A DNA stretch of 64,000 nucleotides from an uncultured Pelagibacteraceae bacterium (GTDB taxonomy: Bacteria > Pseudomonadota > Alphaproteobacteria > Pelagibacterales > Pelagibacteraceae), in NCBI GenBank assembly GCA_902572605.1, contig CACGGD010000001.1, forward strand, positions 159,861-223,860, in the 5' to 3' direction. Below, in pieces: positions 17,469-27,304 of the stretch. The notes below the pieces were generated by a model. It saw only the letters and a list, made by a program, of their open reading frames with translations, was not told where the DNA came from and made no database searches. Made by a program: the position numbers and the translations under genes. Position 1 is the first letter of the stretch, and each line of letters opens with the position of its first letter.

Positions 17469-18740
17469 ATGTTACTAATTTACCGTTATTTAATTAACAT
17501 TTTTTTTCCATTAATAATAATAATAACTTTATTTAGAACTTGGTTTAATAAAGAAGATAAAAATAGATTTAAAGAAAAATTATTTAGTTCATCATTTAAT
17601 ATTAATAGGAACGAAAATAAAAAATTAATTTGGTTTCATGCAGCTAGTATTGGAGAGGTAAAAAGTATTATACCTGTAATTAAAAAATTGAATGAAAAAA
17701 AACAATTTGAATTTTTGATTACGACTGTAACCCTAAGCTCATCTAATTTAATTTCTAAAGACTTATCTAATGAAAAAGATATAACCCATAGATTTTTTCC
17801 TATTGATAAACAAAGTCTTGTAAAAAAATTTTTAGATAGTTGGTCTCCAAACTTAATAATATTTATAGACTCTGAGATATGGCCAAATTTTATTTTAGAG
17901 ATTAAAAAAAAAAATATACCACTAATTCTTCTTAATGCTAGAATAACAAGAAAATCATTCTTGAGATGGAATTTAATACCAAAAGTAGCTGAAAAAGTTT
18001 TTCAATCATTTAAATTATGCTTACCAGCTAGTAATGAGTCAAAAAAATATCTTGAACGGTTTAAAGTTAAAAATATAAAATATTTTGGTAATTTAAAACT
18101 AGCTTCAGAAAGTAAAATTAATATTCTAAATAACAAAAATAAAGAAATTTTGAATACTAGTAAATTTTGGTGTGCAGTAAGTACTCATGAAGATGAAGAT
18201 ATTTTTTGTCTTAAAACTCATTTAAAAATAAAAGCGAATTATAAAGATATAATGACAATTATTATTCCACGACATATCGATAGAGCTCAAAGTATTAAAT
18301 CGTCTTGCAAACAGTTTAATTTAAATTGTCAAATTTTATCCGGAGATGAACTAATAGAGAATGGTAAAGAAATTATAATAATAAATTCTTACGGTAAAAT
18401 ATCGAATTATTTAGAACAATGCAAAAGTGTCTTCATGGGAAAGTCTATGGTAGCAAAGCTTAAAAGTGTAGGTGGACAGAACCCAATTGAAGCGGCAAAA
18501 CTCAAATGTAAAATTTATCATGGTCCACATGTGTATAATTTTCAAGAAATATATGATCTTTTCAATCAACATAAGATTTCAGAAAAAATTCAAAATGAAG
18601 AAGAATTAGCAAACAAAATAACTATGGATTTTAACCAATCGAACGAAATAACTGATGAAAAGATAGAAATAATAAACAATTTAGGTAAAAAAATATTAAA
18701 TGATACATGTAATGAATTGGAAAAAATAGTTGATAAATGA
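17469..18740 (+). CDS. waaA: 3-deoxy-D-manno-octulosonic acid (Kdo) transferase
   Basis: GT30 glycosyltransferase that transfers Kdo from CMP-Kdo to lipid A precursor. The 423-residue protein has an N-terminal membrane anchor (residues 5-24), then the acceptor-site block WFHAASIGEVKSI with the catalytic Glu, DSEIWPNF, LINARITRKS-like LLNARITRKSF, the C-terminal IIPRHIDRA and the donor-site GGQNPIEAAKL. The gene for the donor pathway enzyme KdsB is at 41797-42540. The stop overlaps the lpxK start by 4 bases. Confidence 0.95.
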   Translation: MLLIYRYLINIFFPLIIIITLFRTWFNKEDKNRFKEKLFSSSFNINRNENKKLIWFHAASIGEVKSIIPVIKKLNEKKQFEFLITTVTLSSSNLISKDLSNEKDITHRFFPIDKQSLVKKFLDSWSPNLIIFIDSEIWPNFILEIKKKNIPLILLNARITRKSFLRWNLIPKVAEKVFQSFKLCLPASNESKKYLERFKVKNIKYFGNLKLASESKINILNNKNKEILNTSKFWCAVSTHEDEDIFCLKTHLKIKANYKDIMTIIIPRHIDRAQSIKSSCKQFNLNCQILSGDELIENGKEIIIINSYGKISNYLEQCKSVFMGKSMVAKLKSVGGQNPIEAAKLKCKIYHGPHVYNFQEIYDLFNQHKISEKIQNEEELANKITMDFNQSNEITDEKIEIINNLGKKILNDTCNELEKIVDK

Positions 18741-19666
18741 AAAATTTAAAACCTAAATTTTGGGAAAAGAAAAATAGTTTAATATCTTTATTGCTTCTTC
18801 CTATATCAATATTTCTACAATTATTAATTATAATCAAAAAAAAACTTACTCATGAAAATTCATTTAAAATTCCAGTGATTTGTGTTGGAAATATCTATTT
18901 AGGAGGAACTGGTAAAACACCTTTATCAATCTTAATTGCAAAAGAACTAAGAAAGCATAATAAGAAACCTGCTATAATAAAGAAATACTATCCTGAACAT
19001 ATTGATGAACATAATTTAATCAATAATAGTCTGGATTGTCTCATCTTAGATAAAAAAAGATCTAGAGCTATAAATTTAGCAGAAAAAAAACAATATGATG
19101 TTGCTATCTTAGATGATGGGTTTCAAGATTATTCAATAAAAAAAAATCTAAATATATTATGTTTTAATAGCAATCAATTAATTGGTAATGGCATGACATT
19201 GCCTTCGGGTCCATTAAGAGAAAGTATAAATGCTATAAAAAAAACCCAGATAGTTATAATTAATGGTGAAAGAAATATATTATTTGAGGAGAAAATTTTA
19301 AGTATTTCTAATAAAATAAAAATTTTTTATTCAAAATATTTCCTAGAAAATATTCAAGAGTTTAAAAATAAAAATCTTTTTGCTTTTGCTGGTATTGGAA
19401 ATCCAAATAATTTTTTCAAATTATTAGTCGATAATAACTTTAAGATTCACTCAAAGATTTCATTTCCTGATCATTATAAATTTAGTAAATCAGAAATTCA
19501 AAAAATGGTTGATGAAGCTCTTAAAAAGGACCTAGAACTTGTTACAACAGAAAAAGATTACTTTAGAATTAAAGATTATGGATTTAAAAATATTAAATTT
19601 TTAAAAATTAAATTAGAAATTTTAGAAAATGATAAGTTTTTAAATCAAATTTTGAATTACTCATGA
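18737..19666 (+). CDS. lpxK: Tetraacyldisaccharide 4'-kinase
   Basis: Phosphorylates the 4' position of the lipid A disaccharide at the inner face of the inner membrane. The 309-residue protein has an N-terminal hydrophobic segment (about residues 13-33), then Walker A in VGNIYLGGTGKTPLSI and the catalytic DDGFQD block near residue 127. LPSGPLRE and the FPDHYKFS segment with TTEKDYFR are further family signs. It overlaps waaA and the following acyltransferase gene by 4 bases each, so translation is coupled. Confidence 0.95.
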   Translation: MKNLKPKFWEKKNSLISLLLLPISIFLQLLIIIKKKLTHENSFKIPVICVGNIYLGGTGKTPLSILIAKELRKHNKKPAIIKKYYPEHIDEHNLINNSLDCLILDKKRSRAINLAEKKQYDVAILDDGFQDYSIKKNLNILCFNSNQLIGNGMTLPSGPLRESINAIKKTQIVIINGERNILFEEKILSISNKIKIFYSKYFLENIQEFKNKNLFAFAGIGNPNNFFKLLVDNNFKIHSKISFPDHYKFSKSEIQKMVDEALKKDLELVTTEKDYFRIKDYGFKNIKFLKIKLEILENDKFLNQILNYS

Positions 19667-20520
19667 TAAAACCTATAAAATATATTTTTGAGGCATTTTT
19701 TGTTTATTCATTTTTTTTAATTGGAAAATTAATAGGACTCTCATTAAGTAGAAAAGTTTTTTCATTCATATTTAAAATTATGGGTCCAATAATTAGATCA
19801 AATAAGATTATTGATAAAAACTTACTAAAATTTTCTAAAGAACTTTCTCATAAGAAAAAAAATGAAATAATATCAAACATGTGGTCTAATTACGGTAAAA
19901 CTTTCATCGAATATGCTTTTTTAAAAAAATTTAAAAAAGGAAAACTGCATATAAATATTGAAGGAGAAAAAATATTAGACGATATATATATAAATAAAAA
20001 ACCAGTAATCTTTATATCTGGTCATTTTGCAAACTTTGAACTTATGTCAATGGAAATTACTAAAAGACAAATTAATTTAGCAACTATTTATCGACCATTA
20101 AATAATTTTTTTCTTAATCCTTTTATGGAATATGTGAGAAGAAAATATGTTTGCAAGAACCAGATTAAAAAAGGACGTGGTGGTGTAAAAGATTCAATTG
20201 AATATATTAAGAAACAATACAGTATTGCTCTAATGGTTGATCAGAGAGTGAGTGAAGGTGAAAAAATTAAATTTTTTGATGAAGAGGCTTTCACAACGAC
20301 TTTACCCGGCCAACTAGCTTTAAGATATAAATTAGATCTTGTTCCAATATTCTTAGAAAGAGAAAACGATGACTCATTTAAAATGAAAATATATGAGCCT
20401 ATTAAAGCATCAAATTTTAAAGATAAATTCGAAGTAACAGAAAAATTAAATCAAATAATAAAAAATATGATTATAAAAAACCCTCATCAATGGATCTGGA
20501 CTCATGATAGGTGGAAATAA
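19663..20520 (+). CDS. Lipid A late acyltransferase (LpxL/HtrB family)
   Basis: Adds a secondary acyl chain to lipid A. The 285-residue protein carries an N-terminal membrane anchor (residues 9-27) and the HX4E catalytic motif as His121 and Glu126 in SGHFANFELMS. IYRPLNN, the RKGRGG-like segment KKGRGGVKDSI, MVDQRVSEG and the C-terminal HQWIWTHDRW are the other family blocks. Whether it acts as LpxL or LpxM cannot be told, so I give no symbol. It is the last gene of the ubiA-LPS run. Confidence 0.92.
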   Translation: MIKPIKYIFEAFFVYSFFLIGKLIGLSLSRKVFSFIFKIMGPIIRSNKIIDKNLLKFSKELSHKKKNEIISNMWSNYGKTFIEYAFLKKFKKGKLHINIEGEKILDDIYINKKPVIFISGHFANFELMSMEITKRQINLATIYRPLNNFFLNPFMEYVRRKYVCKNQIKKGRGGVKDSIEYIKKQYSIALMVDQRVSEGEKIKFFDEEAFTTTLPGQLALRYKLDLVPIFLERENDDSFKMKIYEPIKASNFKDKFEVTEKLNQIIKNMIIKNPHQWIWTHDRWK

Positions 20521-20529
20521 GAAATTAAA

Positions 20530-20730
20530 TTAAACTTTCTTTTTAAACTTTTTATAACTTTCATTTACTTCTAGAGGAGAAAAGTAAGCTTCTTGTAGCT
20601 CTACATTCCAATATTTTAAATTTTCTAGTGGGATTTCTTTTCCTGATATGGCACAAACTACAAAGTTTCCATCTTCAATAACATCAAAAGAGTTATGCTT
20701 ATATTGAAGTTTAGCTTTTTTTTTATTCAT
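20530..20730 (-). CDS. DUF2093 family protein
   Basis: A 66-residue protein with the DUF2093 pattern: an N-terminal AKLQYKHNSFDVIEDGNFVVCAISGKEIPLENLKYWNVELQEAY-like core, split here as AKLQYKHNSFDVI, GNFVVCAVSG-like GNFVVCAISGKEIPL, and LKYWNVELQEAY. The family is nearly confined to alphaproteobacteria and has no known role. It is a single minus-strand gene wedged between two plus-strand runs, converging with the acyltransferase gene and diverging from purD over 30 bp. Confidence 0.88.
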   Translation of the reverse strand: MNKKKAKLQYKHNSFDVIEDGNFVVCAISGKEIPLENLKYWNVELQEAYFSPLEVNESYKKFKKKV

Positions 20731-20760
20731 CTATAAATTATATATAATATATCTTTTCAT

Positions 20761-22041
20761 ATGAATATTGCATTAATAGGTAGTGGAGGCAGAGAGCATG
20801 TATTATGCCAGAAAATATACGAGTCTAAGTTATCCAAGAACATAGTTTGTATTCCAGGTAATGCAGGAACAGCAAAAGTTGCAAAAAACATAGACTTAAA
20901 TTTTCTTGATTTTAGAAAATTGCTCAAAACTCTTAAATTACATAAAATAGATTTAGTGATTGTTGGCCCAGAGGAGCCTTTGGTTAAAGGAATAGTAGAT
21001 TTTTTAAATAAAAATAAAATTAAAGTATTTGGACCAAATAAATATGCAGCAAGATTAGAAGGTTCAAAAGCATTTATGAAATCGATATGTAAAAAATATA
21101 AAATTCCAACAGCTGAATTTAAAACATGTAAAAATAAAAAAGATGTAATTAATTTTTTAAAAAAAACTAAATTCCCATTAGTTGTCAAAGCAGATGGATT
21201 AGCCGCTGGTAAAGGAGTAACAATCTGCAAAACAAAAAAGGAAGTTTTAAATGTTTCAAACGAAATATTTCAAGGTAAGTTCAAAACATCGAAAAAACTT
21301 GTTCTGGAAGAATTTTTAGATGGTGAGGAGGCTAGTTATTTTTTGATTGTAGATAAAAAAAGCTATAAATTTTTTGGTTCAGCCCAAGACCACAAACGTG
21401 TAGGCGAAAATGAAAAAGGGCCTAACACTGGTGGGATGGGTGCATATTCGCCTGCGCCAATTATTAACAAAAATTTAGAAAGAAAGATTATTAGTAAAAT
21501 CGTAAGGCCTACTTTGCAAGCTCTAAAAAATAAAAAAAAACCATATACAGGATTTCTGTATGTTGGTTTGATGATAATAAATAATGAACCTTATCTAATA
21601 GAATATAATGTTAGAATGGGAGATCCGGAATGCCAAGTAATCTTACCTAGACTAAATACAGATATAGTAAAAATTTTTAACGCAGCAATTTCTCAGAAGC
21701 TTAATAAAATCAAAATAGAATGGAAAAAACTTAAATGCATGACAATTGTTTTGTGCTCTAAAGGATATCCTGGTGAAATTAAAAAAAATAAATTGATAAA
21801 AAATATTGATAAATTAAAACTTAATGAGAATTCATTTATTTTTCATGCTGGAACTAAGTTAATTAATAATGAATTAGTTTCAAATGGAGGTAGAGTATTA
21901 AATATTACTTCTACAGGAAAAATTTATAGAAAAATACGAATCAATATATTTAAAATAATTAAGAGGGTTAATTGGAAGCACGGTTTTTTTAGAAAAGATA
22001 TTGGTTGGAGAGTAATTAAAAAAATTTATGCGAATAATTAG
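20761..22041 (+). CDS. purD: Phosphoribosylamine-glycine ligase
   Basis: ATP-grasp enzyme that makes GAR in purine synthesis. The 426-residue, full-length protein starts with the N-terminal block IALIGSGGREHVL, followed by IVGPEEPLVKGI, the ATP-grasp loop KADGLAAGKGV (about residue 143), the block HKRVGENEKGPNTGGMGAYSPAP and the metal-site segment YNVRMGDPECQ. Its end overlaps the rsmD start by 14 bases. Because glycine is its substrate and SAR11 cells are often glycine-conditioned, its expression may matter, but no riboswitch is visible in the 30 bp upstream. Confidence 0.97.
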   Translation: MNIALIGSGGREHVLCQKIYESKLSKNIVCIPGNAGTAKVAKNIDLNFLDFRKLLKTLKLHKIDLVIVGPEEPLVKGIVDFLNKNKIKVFGPNKYAARLEGSKAFMKSICKKYKIPTAEFKTCKNKKDVINFLKKTKFPLVVKADGLAAGKGVTICKTKKEVLNVSNEIFQGKFKTSKKLVLEEFLDGEEASYFLIVDKKSYKFFGSAQDHKRVGENEKGPNTGGMGAYSPAPIINKNLERKIISKIVRPTLQALKNKKKPYTGFLYVGLMIINNEPYLIEYNVRMGDPECQVILPRLNTDIVKIFNAAISQKLNKIKIEWKKLKCMTIVLCSKGYPGEIKKNKLIKNIDKLKLNENSFIFHAGTKLINNELVSNGGRVLNITSTGKIYRKIRINIFKIIKRVNWKHGFFRKDIGWRVIKKIYANN

Positions 22042-22585
22042 TGGTAAACTTAAAGGAAAAACTATATCTTTTTTAAAATCTTTAACAACTAGACCTTTAA
22101 AAGACTCTGTTAAAGAGAGTATCTTTAATATTATAACACACTCTAATTTAATAAATATAAACCTTAAAAATTCGAATATTTTAGATCTTTACTCAGGTAT
22201 TGGTTCTTTTGGATTAGAATGTGTTTCAAGAGGAGCAGAAAAAATTACATTTGTAGAAAAAGATAAAAATGTAGTTGAAATTTTAAAAAAAAATTTATTA
22301 AATTTAAATATAAAAAAAAATGTCAATGTTGTAGTTGATGAAATAGAAAATTTTTTAAAGAGTAATCTTTCTGAAAAGTTTGAAGTAATTTTTCTGGACC
22401 CGCCTTTTGCAAATAATAACTATCTTAATGAACTAAAAATGATAAAACAAAAAAAAAGTTATAAAAAAAACCATATTGTCATAATTCATAGAGAGAGAAA
22501 ATCTACTGAAGATTTTAAAAATGTTTTAAAACCCATAATAATAAAACAATATGGACGTTCAAAAATAATATTTGGAAAGTTTTAA
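22028..22585 (+). CDS. rsmD: 16S rRNA (guanine966-N2)-methyltransferase
   Basis: Rossmann-fold SAM methyltransferase that modifies G966 of 16S rRNA. The 185-residue protein has the N-terminal RIISGKLKGK and TRPLKDSVKESIFNII blocks, the SAM motif LDLYSGIGSFGLECVSRGA and the catalytic DPPF in VIFLDPPFANN. It overlaps purD by 14 bases at its start and the convergent pgi gene by 4 bases at its end. All key motifs are present, so the assignment is firm. Confidence 0.95.
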   Translation: MRIISGKLKGKTISFLKSLTTRPLKDSVKESIFNIITHSNLININLKNSNILDLYSGIGSFGLECVSRGAEKITFVEKDKNVVEILKKNLLNLNIKKNVNVVVDEIENFLKSNLSEKFEVIFLDPPFANNNYLNELKMIKQKKSYKKNHIVIIHRERKSTEDFKNVLKPIIIKQYGRSKIIFGKF

Positions 22586-23745
22586 GATAGTATTCTTTTT
22601 GTATCGATTTTCACTTGTTCGACTGCGGGCTGATTAAATGGATCAATATTTGTTAATTTTCCTACAATTATTGTTTCCAGTATAAAATATGAAAATAACT
22701 CTCCCAAAACTTTTGCACTAAAATCTTTAATCTTAAATTCTCTAAATGGGATTCTCTTTTTTTTCAATGATTGTAAAAATGCATTTTTTTGAGCTGACTT
22801 AATTTGACTTAAGCTTTTGTTATTTAAAAAATTTATTTTTGAGCCTAAAATATTCGTATTTAGCTTTTTTTTGTTGTCAATATCGTTGCTAAAGACATAG
22901 AAAAATTTATCTTCTGGTCCATCTAGATAAAGCTGTAATAAACTATGATGATCTTTTGGTGCAGGAGAAATTATAGGTAAGAAACCTTTTCCTTTCTTTC
23001 CTAAACTTTCAGCGATTAGTTGTTGGTTCCAATACAGAAATTTATTTAATTGGGGAACATAATTGAAAAAAATTAGAGTTTTAATTTTCCTTTTTTGTAA
23101 AAACTTAGCTATTTTAATTGAATTATTTTTTAAATAAATCTTATTTTTTCCTCTTAAATATTTAAGCAAATTTTTTCTTAATTCTAAAACATTCACTCCC
23201 ATTAGATAAGCGGGAACCATGCCAACCTCTGACAAGACTGAGTATCTGCCTCCAATATAACTTCTATGTTCGATATGAAAAAATTTCATTTTTCTTGCCA
23301 ATAAGTAAAGAGGATTTTGTTTTTTTTCTGAAATTATTATTATATTTTCACTTCCTTTTTTAACAATCTTTAAAGCTATAATATTAGATAATGTTTCAAT
23401 AGTATTACCCGATTTAGATATTATTATAAAAAGTATTTTGTTTGAAGTTTTATTATTCTTAATTTTCTTAAGCTCTTCTTCATCAATATTGTTTAAAAAT
23501 AAAAATTTTTTTTTTATCTTTTCTTTTAAAAAATTATAAATTGCTTCTGCTCCAAGTATGGAGCCTCCCATACCAATAATAACAACAGTATTGAATCTCT
23601 TAAATTTATTTAAATCTTTAAATTTATAGTTTAATTTAAATTTACTACTTAAAGAATTGAGTGCATTTTTGGGTTTATCGAGATTTACAAAAATATTATT
23701 TAAAATATTAGAAAATTTTTTATTTATTTTTTTATTATTCTTCAC
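22582..23745 (-). CDS. pgi: Glucose-6-phosphate isomerase, short form
   Basis: Interconverts glucose-6-phosphate and fructose-6-phosphate. The two SIS folds are visible: VVIIGMGGSILGAEAIYNFL, ISKSGNTIETLS, and the family block RYSVLSEVGMVPAYLMG. QLIAESLGKKGKGFLP and the C-terminal DPFNQPAVEQVK with the catalytic Gln/Glu/Lys set support the name. At 387 residues it is far shorter than the roughly 550-residue E. coli type, lacking large insertions and part of the N-terminal region. Its start overlaps the stop of the lipoprotein gene by 4 bases. Confidence 0.93.
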   Translation of the reverse strand: MKNNKKINKKFSNILNNIFVNLDKPKNALNSLSSKFKLNYKFKDLNKFKRFNTVVIIGMGGSILGAEAIYNFLKEKIKKKFLFLNNIDEEELKKIKNNKTSNKILFIIISKSGNTIETLSNIIALKIVKKGSENIIIISEKKQNPLYLLARKMKFFHIEHRSYIGGRYSVLSEVGMVPAYLMGVNVLELRKNLLKYLRGKNKIYLKNNSIKIAKFLQKRKIKTLIFFNYVPQLNKFLYWNQQLIAESLGKKGKGFLPIISPAPKDHHSLLQLYLDGPEDKFFYVFSNDIDNKKKLNTNILGSKINFLNNKSLSQIKSAQKNAFLQSLKKKRIPFREFKIKDFSAKVLGELFSYFILETIIVGKLTNIDPFNQPAVEQVKIDTKRILS

Positions 23746-24059
23746 TTTCTGATTTTTTCCATAATAGAATCTTCTACTGAGGAAGAGCCTTTAGATGTAG
23801 ACGATTGCTCTTCTGGAATATTTAAAATCTCATTAATTTTATCACCTTCAGTCTTTTTTGATTTTTTAACTGAATTAGGCTCGGGCAAAGTATCGTATTC
23901 AGGTGGCAATACAAGGGGATCTCTTTTTTTTACTAAAAACTCGTCAGTATTTGTAATTTTTTCATTTGTCAAAACTTTTGCAGCATCAGATGCGCCTCCA
24001 CAAGAATGTAAAAAGGCTGTTAATATACAATTAAATAATACTATCTTAATTTTTTTCAT
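23742..24059 (-). CDS. Small lipoprotein, DUF3035/BamF-like
   Basis: A 105-residue predicted lipoprotein. The signal peptide ends in a lipobox LHSC with the acylated Cys20, followed by Gly-Gly. The core TDEFLVKKRDPLVLPPEYDTLPEP matches the 'EF.V..R.PLv.PPdf.LP.P' pattern of DUF3035, which is called BamF in some alphaproteobacteria and linked to the outer-membrane assembly machine. The rest is charged and low in structure. It directly follows lspA (14 bp overlap), the signal peptidase that would process it. Family placement rests on this short core. Confidence 0.72.
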   Translation of the reverse strand: MKKIKIVLFNCILTAFLHSCGGASDAAKVLTNEKITNTDEFLVKKRDPLVLPPEYDTLPEPNSVKKSKKTEGDKINEILNIPEEQSSTSKGSSSVEDSIMEKIRK

Positions 24060-24561
24060 TTTTAAAAAACAGTTCTTTAATAATCAGTAAAAATATTCCA
24101 ATAGTAATAAATATATCTGCGATATTAAAAGTAAACCAGTGAAATCTTTCATAATGAAAGTCTATAAAATCTGGAACAGCAAAATATACTATCCTATCGT
24201 AAAAATTGCCAAGTGCACCTCCTAAAATTACAGAGTATAATATTTTTTCAAATAAATTAGACTTTATAATCATAAAAACTATTATAATTAATATAATTCC
24301 TATTAATGCTGAAATTGAATTATAAATAAGACTAGAATTTGAGCTTAAAAGACCAAAACCAATTCCAGTATTCCATACTAAATCTAAATTGATGAAATCA
24401 TTAATATAAACTCTATCATTATAAAGTTGATGATCTATTATTTTAATCTTAGAGATTCTATCAAAAAAAAATATTGCTATTGCTAATAAAATGCAGAATA
24501 AATTATTTTTTTGAAGCAAAAATGAAAAATCAGATTTATCAAATTGTTTAAAAACGCTCAT
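24046..24561 (-). CDS. lspA: Lipoprotein signal peptidase
   Basis: Aspartic membrane protease that cleaves prolipoproteins ahead of the lipid-modified Cys. The 171-residue protein has four hydrophobic segments and the family motifs NTGIGFGLLS, GGALGNFYDRI with the first catalytic Asp, and FNIADIFITIG with the second. It lies 10 bp downstream of ileS, the common ileS-lspA pairing, and overlaps the start of a lipoprotein gene. Function is firmly supported. Confidence 0.96.
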   Translation of the reverse strand: MSVFKQFDKSDFSFLLQKNNLFCILLAIAIFFFDRISKIKIIDHQLYNDRVYINDFINLDLVWNTGIGFGLLSSNSSLIYNSISALIGIILIIIVFMIIKSNLFEKILYSVILGGALGNFYDRIVYFAVPDFIDFHYERFHWFTFNIADIFITIGIFLLIIKELFFKNEKN

Positions 24562-24571
24562 TTTAAATATT

Positions 24572-27301
24572 TTATTTTATAGCCTCTTCGCACCTAACGC
24601 ACTTTTTATCTAAAATTTTCCAACATCTTGGACATTTTGTTCCATTTGTTTTTTTGACTTCAATTTTTAACTCTTCTTTGTTTTTAGTCTTAACTTTTTC
24701 AGCTTTAGATGTAATAAAATATTCTGCTAAATCCAAACCTTCTAATAATTCAAAATTTTTATTATCAGTAATAATTTTCAATTCTGCTTCCAAGCTTGAG
24801 CCAATTTCTTTACTAGCCCTCTTTTCTTCTATCGCAATATTGGCTTCTTGTTTAATCTTAAAGAGATGTTTCCATTTTTCATTCAAAGCTGGATTATTAA
24901 ATGTTGTAGGTATTACGGGAAATACATTTTCATGAATATTTTTACTTTCTTTACTGACTAAACTGTAGATTTCATCTGTTGTAAAAACCAAAATAGGAGC
25001 GAACCATTTTAATAAGCAATCTAAAATTATATTGAGAACCGTGATGCAATCTTTTCTTTTTTTTGAGTTTAAGTTATCGCAGTACAAAACATCTTTTCTT
25101 ATATCAAAATAAAACGATGAGAGATCTAGAGCACAAAAATTTAAAAGTTCTTTATATAGTTTATGAAAATTGTAATGTTTCAAACTTTCTTGCACTGAAT
25201 TATTAATTATAAAAAGTTTATGTAAAATATATTGTTCAAGCTCCTCAAAATTTTTAATATTTAAAGATTTAAGTGACTGAGGTTCAAAGTTATCTTTTAT
25301 ATTGCCTAAAATGAATCTAAAAGTGTTTCTTATTTTTCTATAGGACTCAGCATGTTGCGTTAATATAGTCTTATCAATTCTTAAATCCTCAGCATAATCC
25401 GAGGAAGCCACCCAAGCTCTTAATATATCAGCGCCATAACTCTTAAGTATGTCTTCTGGAGAAATAACATTTCCTGAAGACTTAGACATCTTTAAACCTT
25501 TGCCGTCGACAACAAAGCCATGGGATAAAATGCTTTTAAAAGGAGCTTTACCTCTTGTGCCGCAAGACTCAAGTAATGACGAATGGAACCAGCCTCTATG
25601 CTGATCTGAACCTTCGAGGTACATGTCAGCTGGCCATTTTAAATCTTTTCTTTTTTCTAGAACAAAGCTATGTGTAGAACCGCTATCAAACCATACTTCT
25701 ACAATATCATTAAGCTTTTCATAGTCGTTAGGATTAAAATCTTCTCCTAAAAATTTTTTAGCTTCATCAGTAAACCAACAATCTGAACCCTCTTTTTCAT
25801 AAATTTGAGCAATTCTATCTATTACTTTTTTATCCCTTAAAGGTTCTTTAGTCTTTTTATTAATAAAAATAGGTAAAGGCACGCCCCAAACTCTTTGTCT
25901 AGAAACGCACCAGTCTGGTCTATCTTCAATCATTGAAAGAAGTCTATCTTTTCCTTTCTTTGGATAAAAATCTGTTTCATTGATTGCTTTAATAGCTTTA
26001 TTTCTTAAAGAATTTTTTTCCATTGAAATAAACCATTGGGGTGTGGCTCTATATATTAAAGGAGCTTTAGATCTCCAAGAATGAGGGTAGCTATGATTTA
26101 ATTTATCATCTTTTAATAATTGATTTTGTTCTTTAAGTTTTTCTATAACTAAAGGATCTGCTTTAAATACGTGTGTACTAGTAAAATATGGTACTTCTTT
26201 TGTATACAAACCCGCGTTATCAACCGTATAACTTGATGAAATATTGTTCTTTAAACATAGATTAAAATCATCTGGTCCATGACTTGGGGCGCAGTGGACT
26301 ATTCCAGTACCTTGTTCCAAATCAACAAAATTTGCTTCAAGCATTGGGACATCGTAATCAAATTTCATCTTAACGAATGGATGGCTACAAATAGTTCCTT
26401 GAAATTCTGAACCCTTAAAAGTTTTCAAAATTTTGTGATTTTCTATTCCACAAGTTTTTACAACTGAGTCAACTAATTTGGTAGCAATAATTATTTTCTT
26501 ATCTTTAAAATGATTTAACTCATTAATCTCTACTAATGAGTATTCTATGCTTTTATTAAATGCTAAAGCTTTATTTGCAGGGATAGTCCAAGGAGTCGTG
26601 GTCCAAATTATTATACTAGCATCTTTAAGAAAATCTTTTTTGGTATCTTTAACTTTAAAAGCCACAAAAATTGTATTCGAAGTATGTTCCATGTACTCAA
26701 CCTCTGCATCTGCTAAAGCTGTTTTTTCAACTGTAGACCATAAAACAGGTTTGAACCCTTGATATAAACTACCATCTAAAAGAAATTTTCCTAGTTCTCT
26801 TACAATTTGAGCTTCTGCTTCATAACTCATCGTTGAATAGTAATTTTCAAAGTCTCCAACGACACCTAACCTTTTAAATTCTTTAATGTGAACCTGTATC
26901 CAGTCTTTTGCAAATTCTCTGCACTCTTGTCTAAAATCTTTTATAGGGACTTCGTCTTTATTTTTTTTCTTTTTTTTATATTGTTCTTCAATCTTCCATT
27001 CTATTGGAAGACCGTGACAATCCCAGCCAGGAACATAAACCGAGTCTTTTCCATTCATTTGGTGAAAGCGAATTATTATATCTTTTAAAATTTTATTAAG
27101 GGCAGTTCCCATATGTATATGCCCATTTGCATATGGCGGTCCATCATGAAGAATAAATTTTTCTTTACCTTTTGAATTTTCTCTCAGTTTTTTAAAAATT
27201 TTATTTTTTTCCCATTTTTCCAAAATTAATGGCTCTTTAGTGGGTAAGCTTGCTTTCATAGAAAAAGCTGTTTTAGGAAGATGCAAGTTGTCTTTGGACA
27301 T
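24572..27301 (-). CDS. ileS: Isoleucyl-tRNA synthetase
   Basis: Class I synthetase of 909 residues. The HIGH signature appears as GPPYANGHIHMGTALNK (about residue 55-70) and the KMSKS loop as LKMSKSSGNV (about residue 600). The editing domain with WTTTPWTIPANKALAF and GTGIVHCAPSHGPDDF lies between. The C-terminal zinc site is present as CPRCW...CVRC. This is the bacterial form with the C-terminal zinc finger. It lies between ribF (4 bp) and lspA (10 bp) in a minus-strand operon. Confidence 0.98.
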   Translation of the reverse strand: MSKDNLHLPKTAFSMKASLPTKEPLILEKWEKNKIFKKLRENSKGKEKFILHDGPPYANGHIHMGTALNKILKDIIIRFHQMNGKDSVYVPGWDCHGLPIEWKIEEQYKKKKKNKDEVPIKDFRQECREFAKDWIQVHIKEFKRLGVVGDFENYYSTMSYEAEAQIVRELGKFLLDGSLYQGFKPVLWSTVEKTALADAEVEYMEHTSNTIFVAFKVKDTKKDFLKDASIIIWTTTPWTIPANKALAFNKSIEYSLVEINELNHFKDKKIIIATKLVDSVVKTCGIENHKILKTFKGSEFQGTICSHPFVKMKFDYDVPMLEANFVDLEQGTGIVHCAPSHGPDDFNLCLKNNISSSYTVDNAGLYTKEVPYFTSTHVFKADPLVIEKLKEQNQLLKDDKLNHSYPHSWRSKAPLIYRATPQWFISMEKNSLRNKAIKAINETDFYPKKGKDRLLSMIEDRPDWCVSRQRVWGVPLPIFINKKTKEPLRDKKVIDRIAQIYEKEGSDCWFTDEAKKFLGEDFNPNDYEKLNDIVEVWFDSGSTHSFVLEKRKDLKWPADMYLEGSDQHRGWFHSSLLESCGTRGKAPFKSILSHGFVVDGKGLKMSKSSGNVISPEDILKSYGADILRAWVASSDYAEDLRIDKTILTQHAESYRKIRNTFRFILGNIKDNFEPQSLKSLNIKNFEELEQYILHKLFIINNSVQESLKHYNFHKLYKELLNFCALDLSSFYFDIRKDVLYCDNLNSKKRKDCITVLNIILDCLLKWFAPILVFTTDEIYSLVSKESKNIHENVFPVIPTTFNNPALNEKWKHLFKIKQEANIAIEEKRASKEIGSSLEAELKIITDNKNFELLEGLDLAEYFITSKAEKVKTKNKEELKIEVKKTNGTKCPRCWKILDKKCVRCEEAIK

Positions 27302-27304
27302 TTT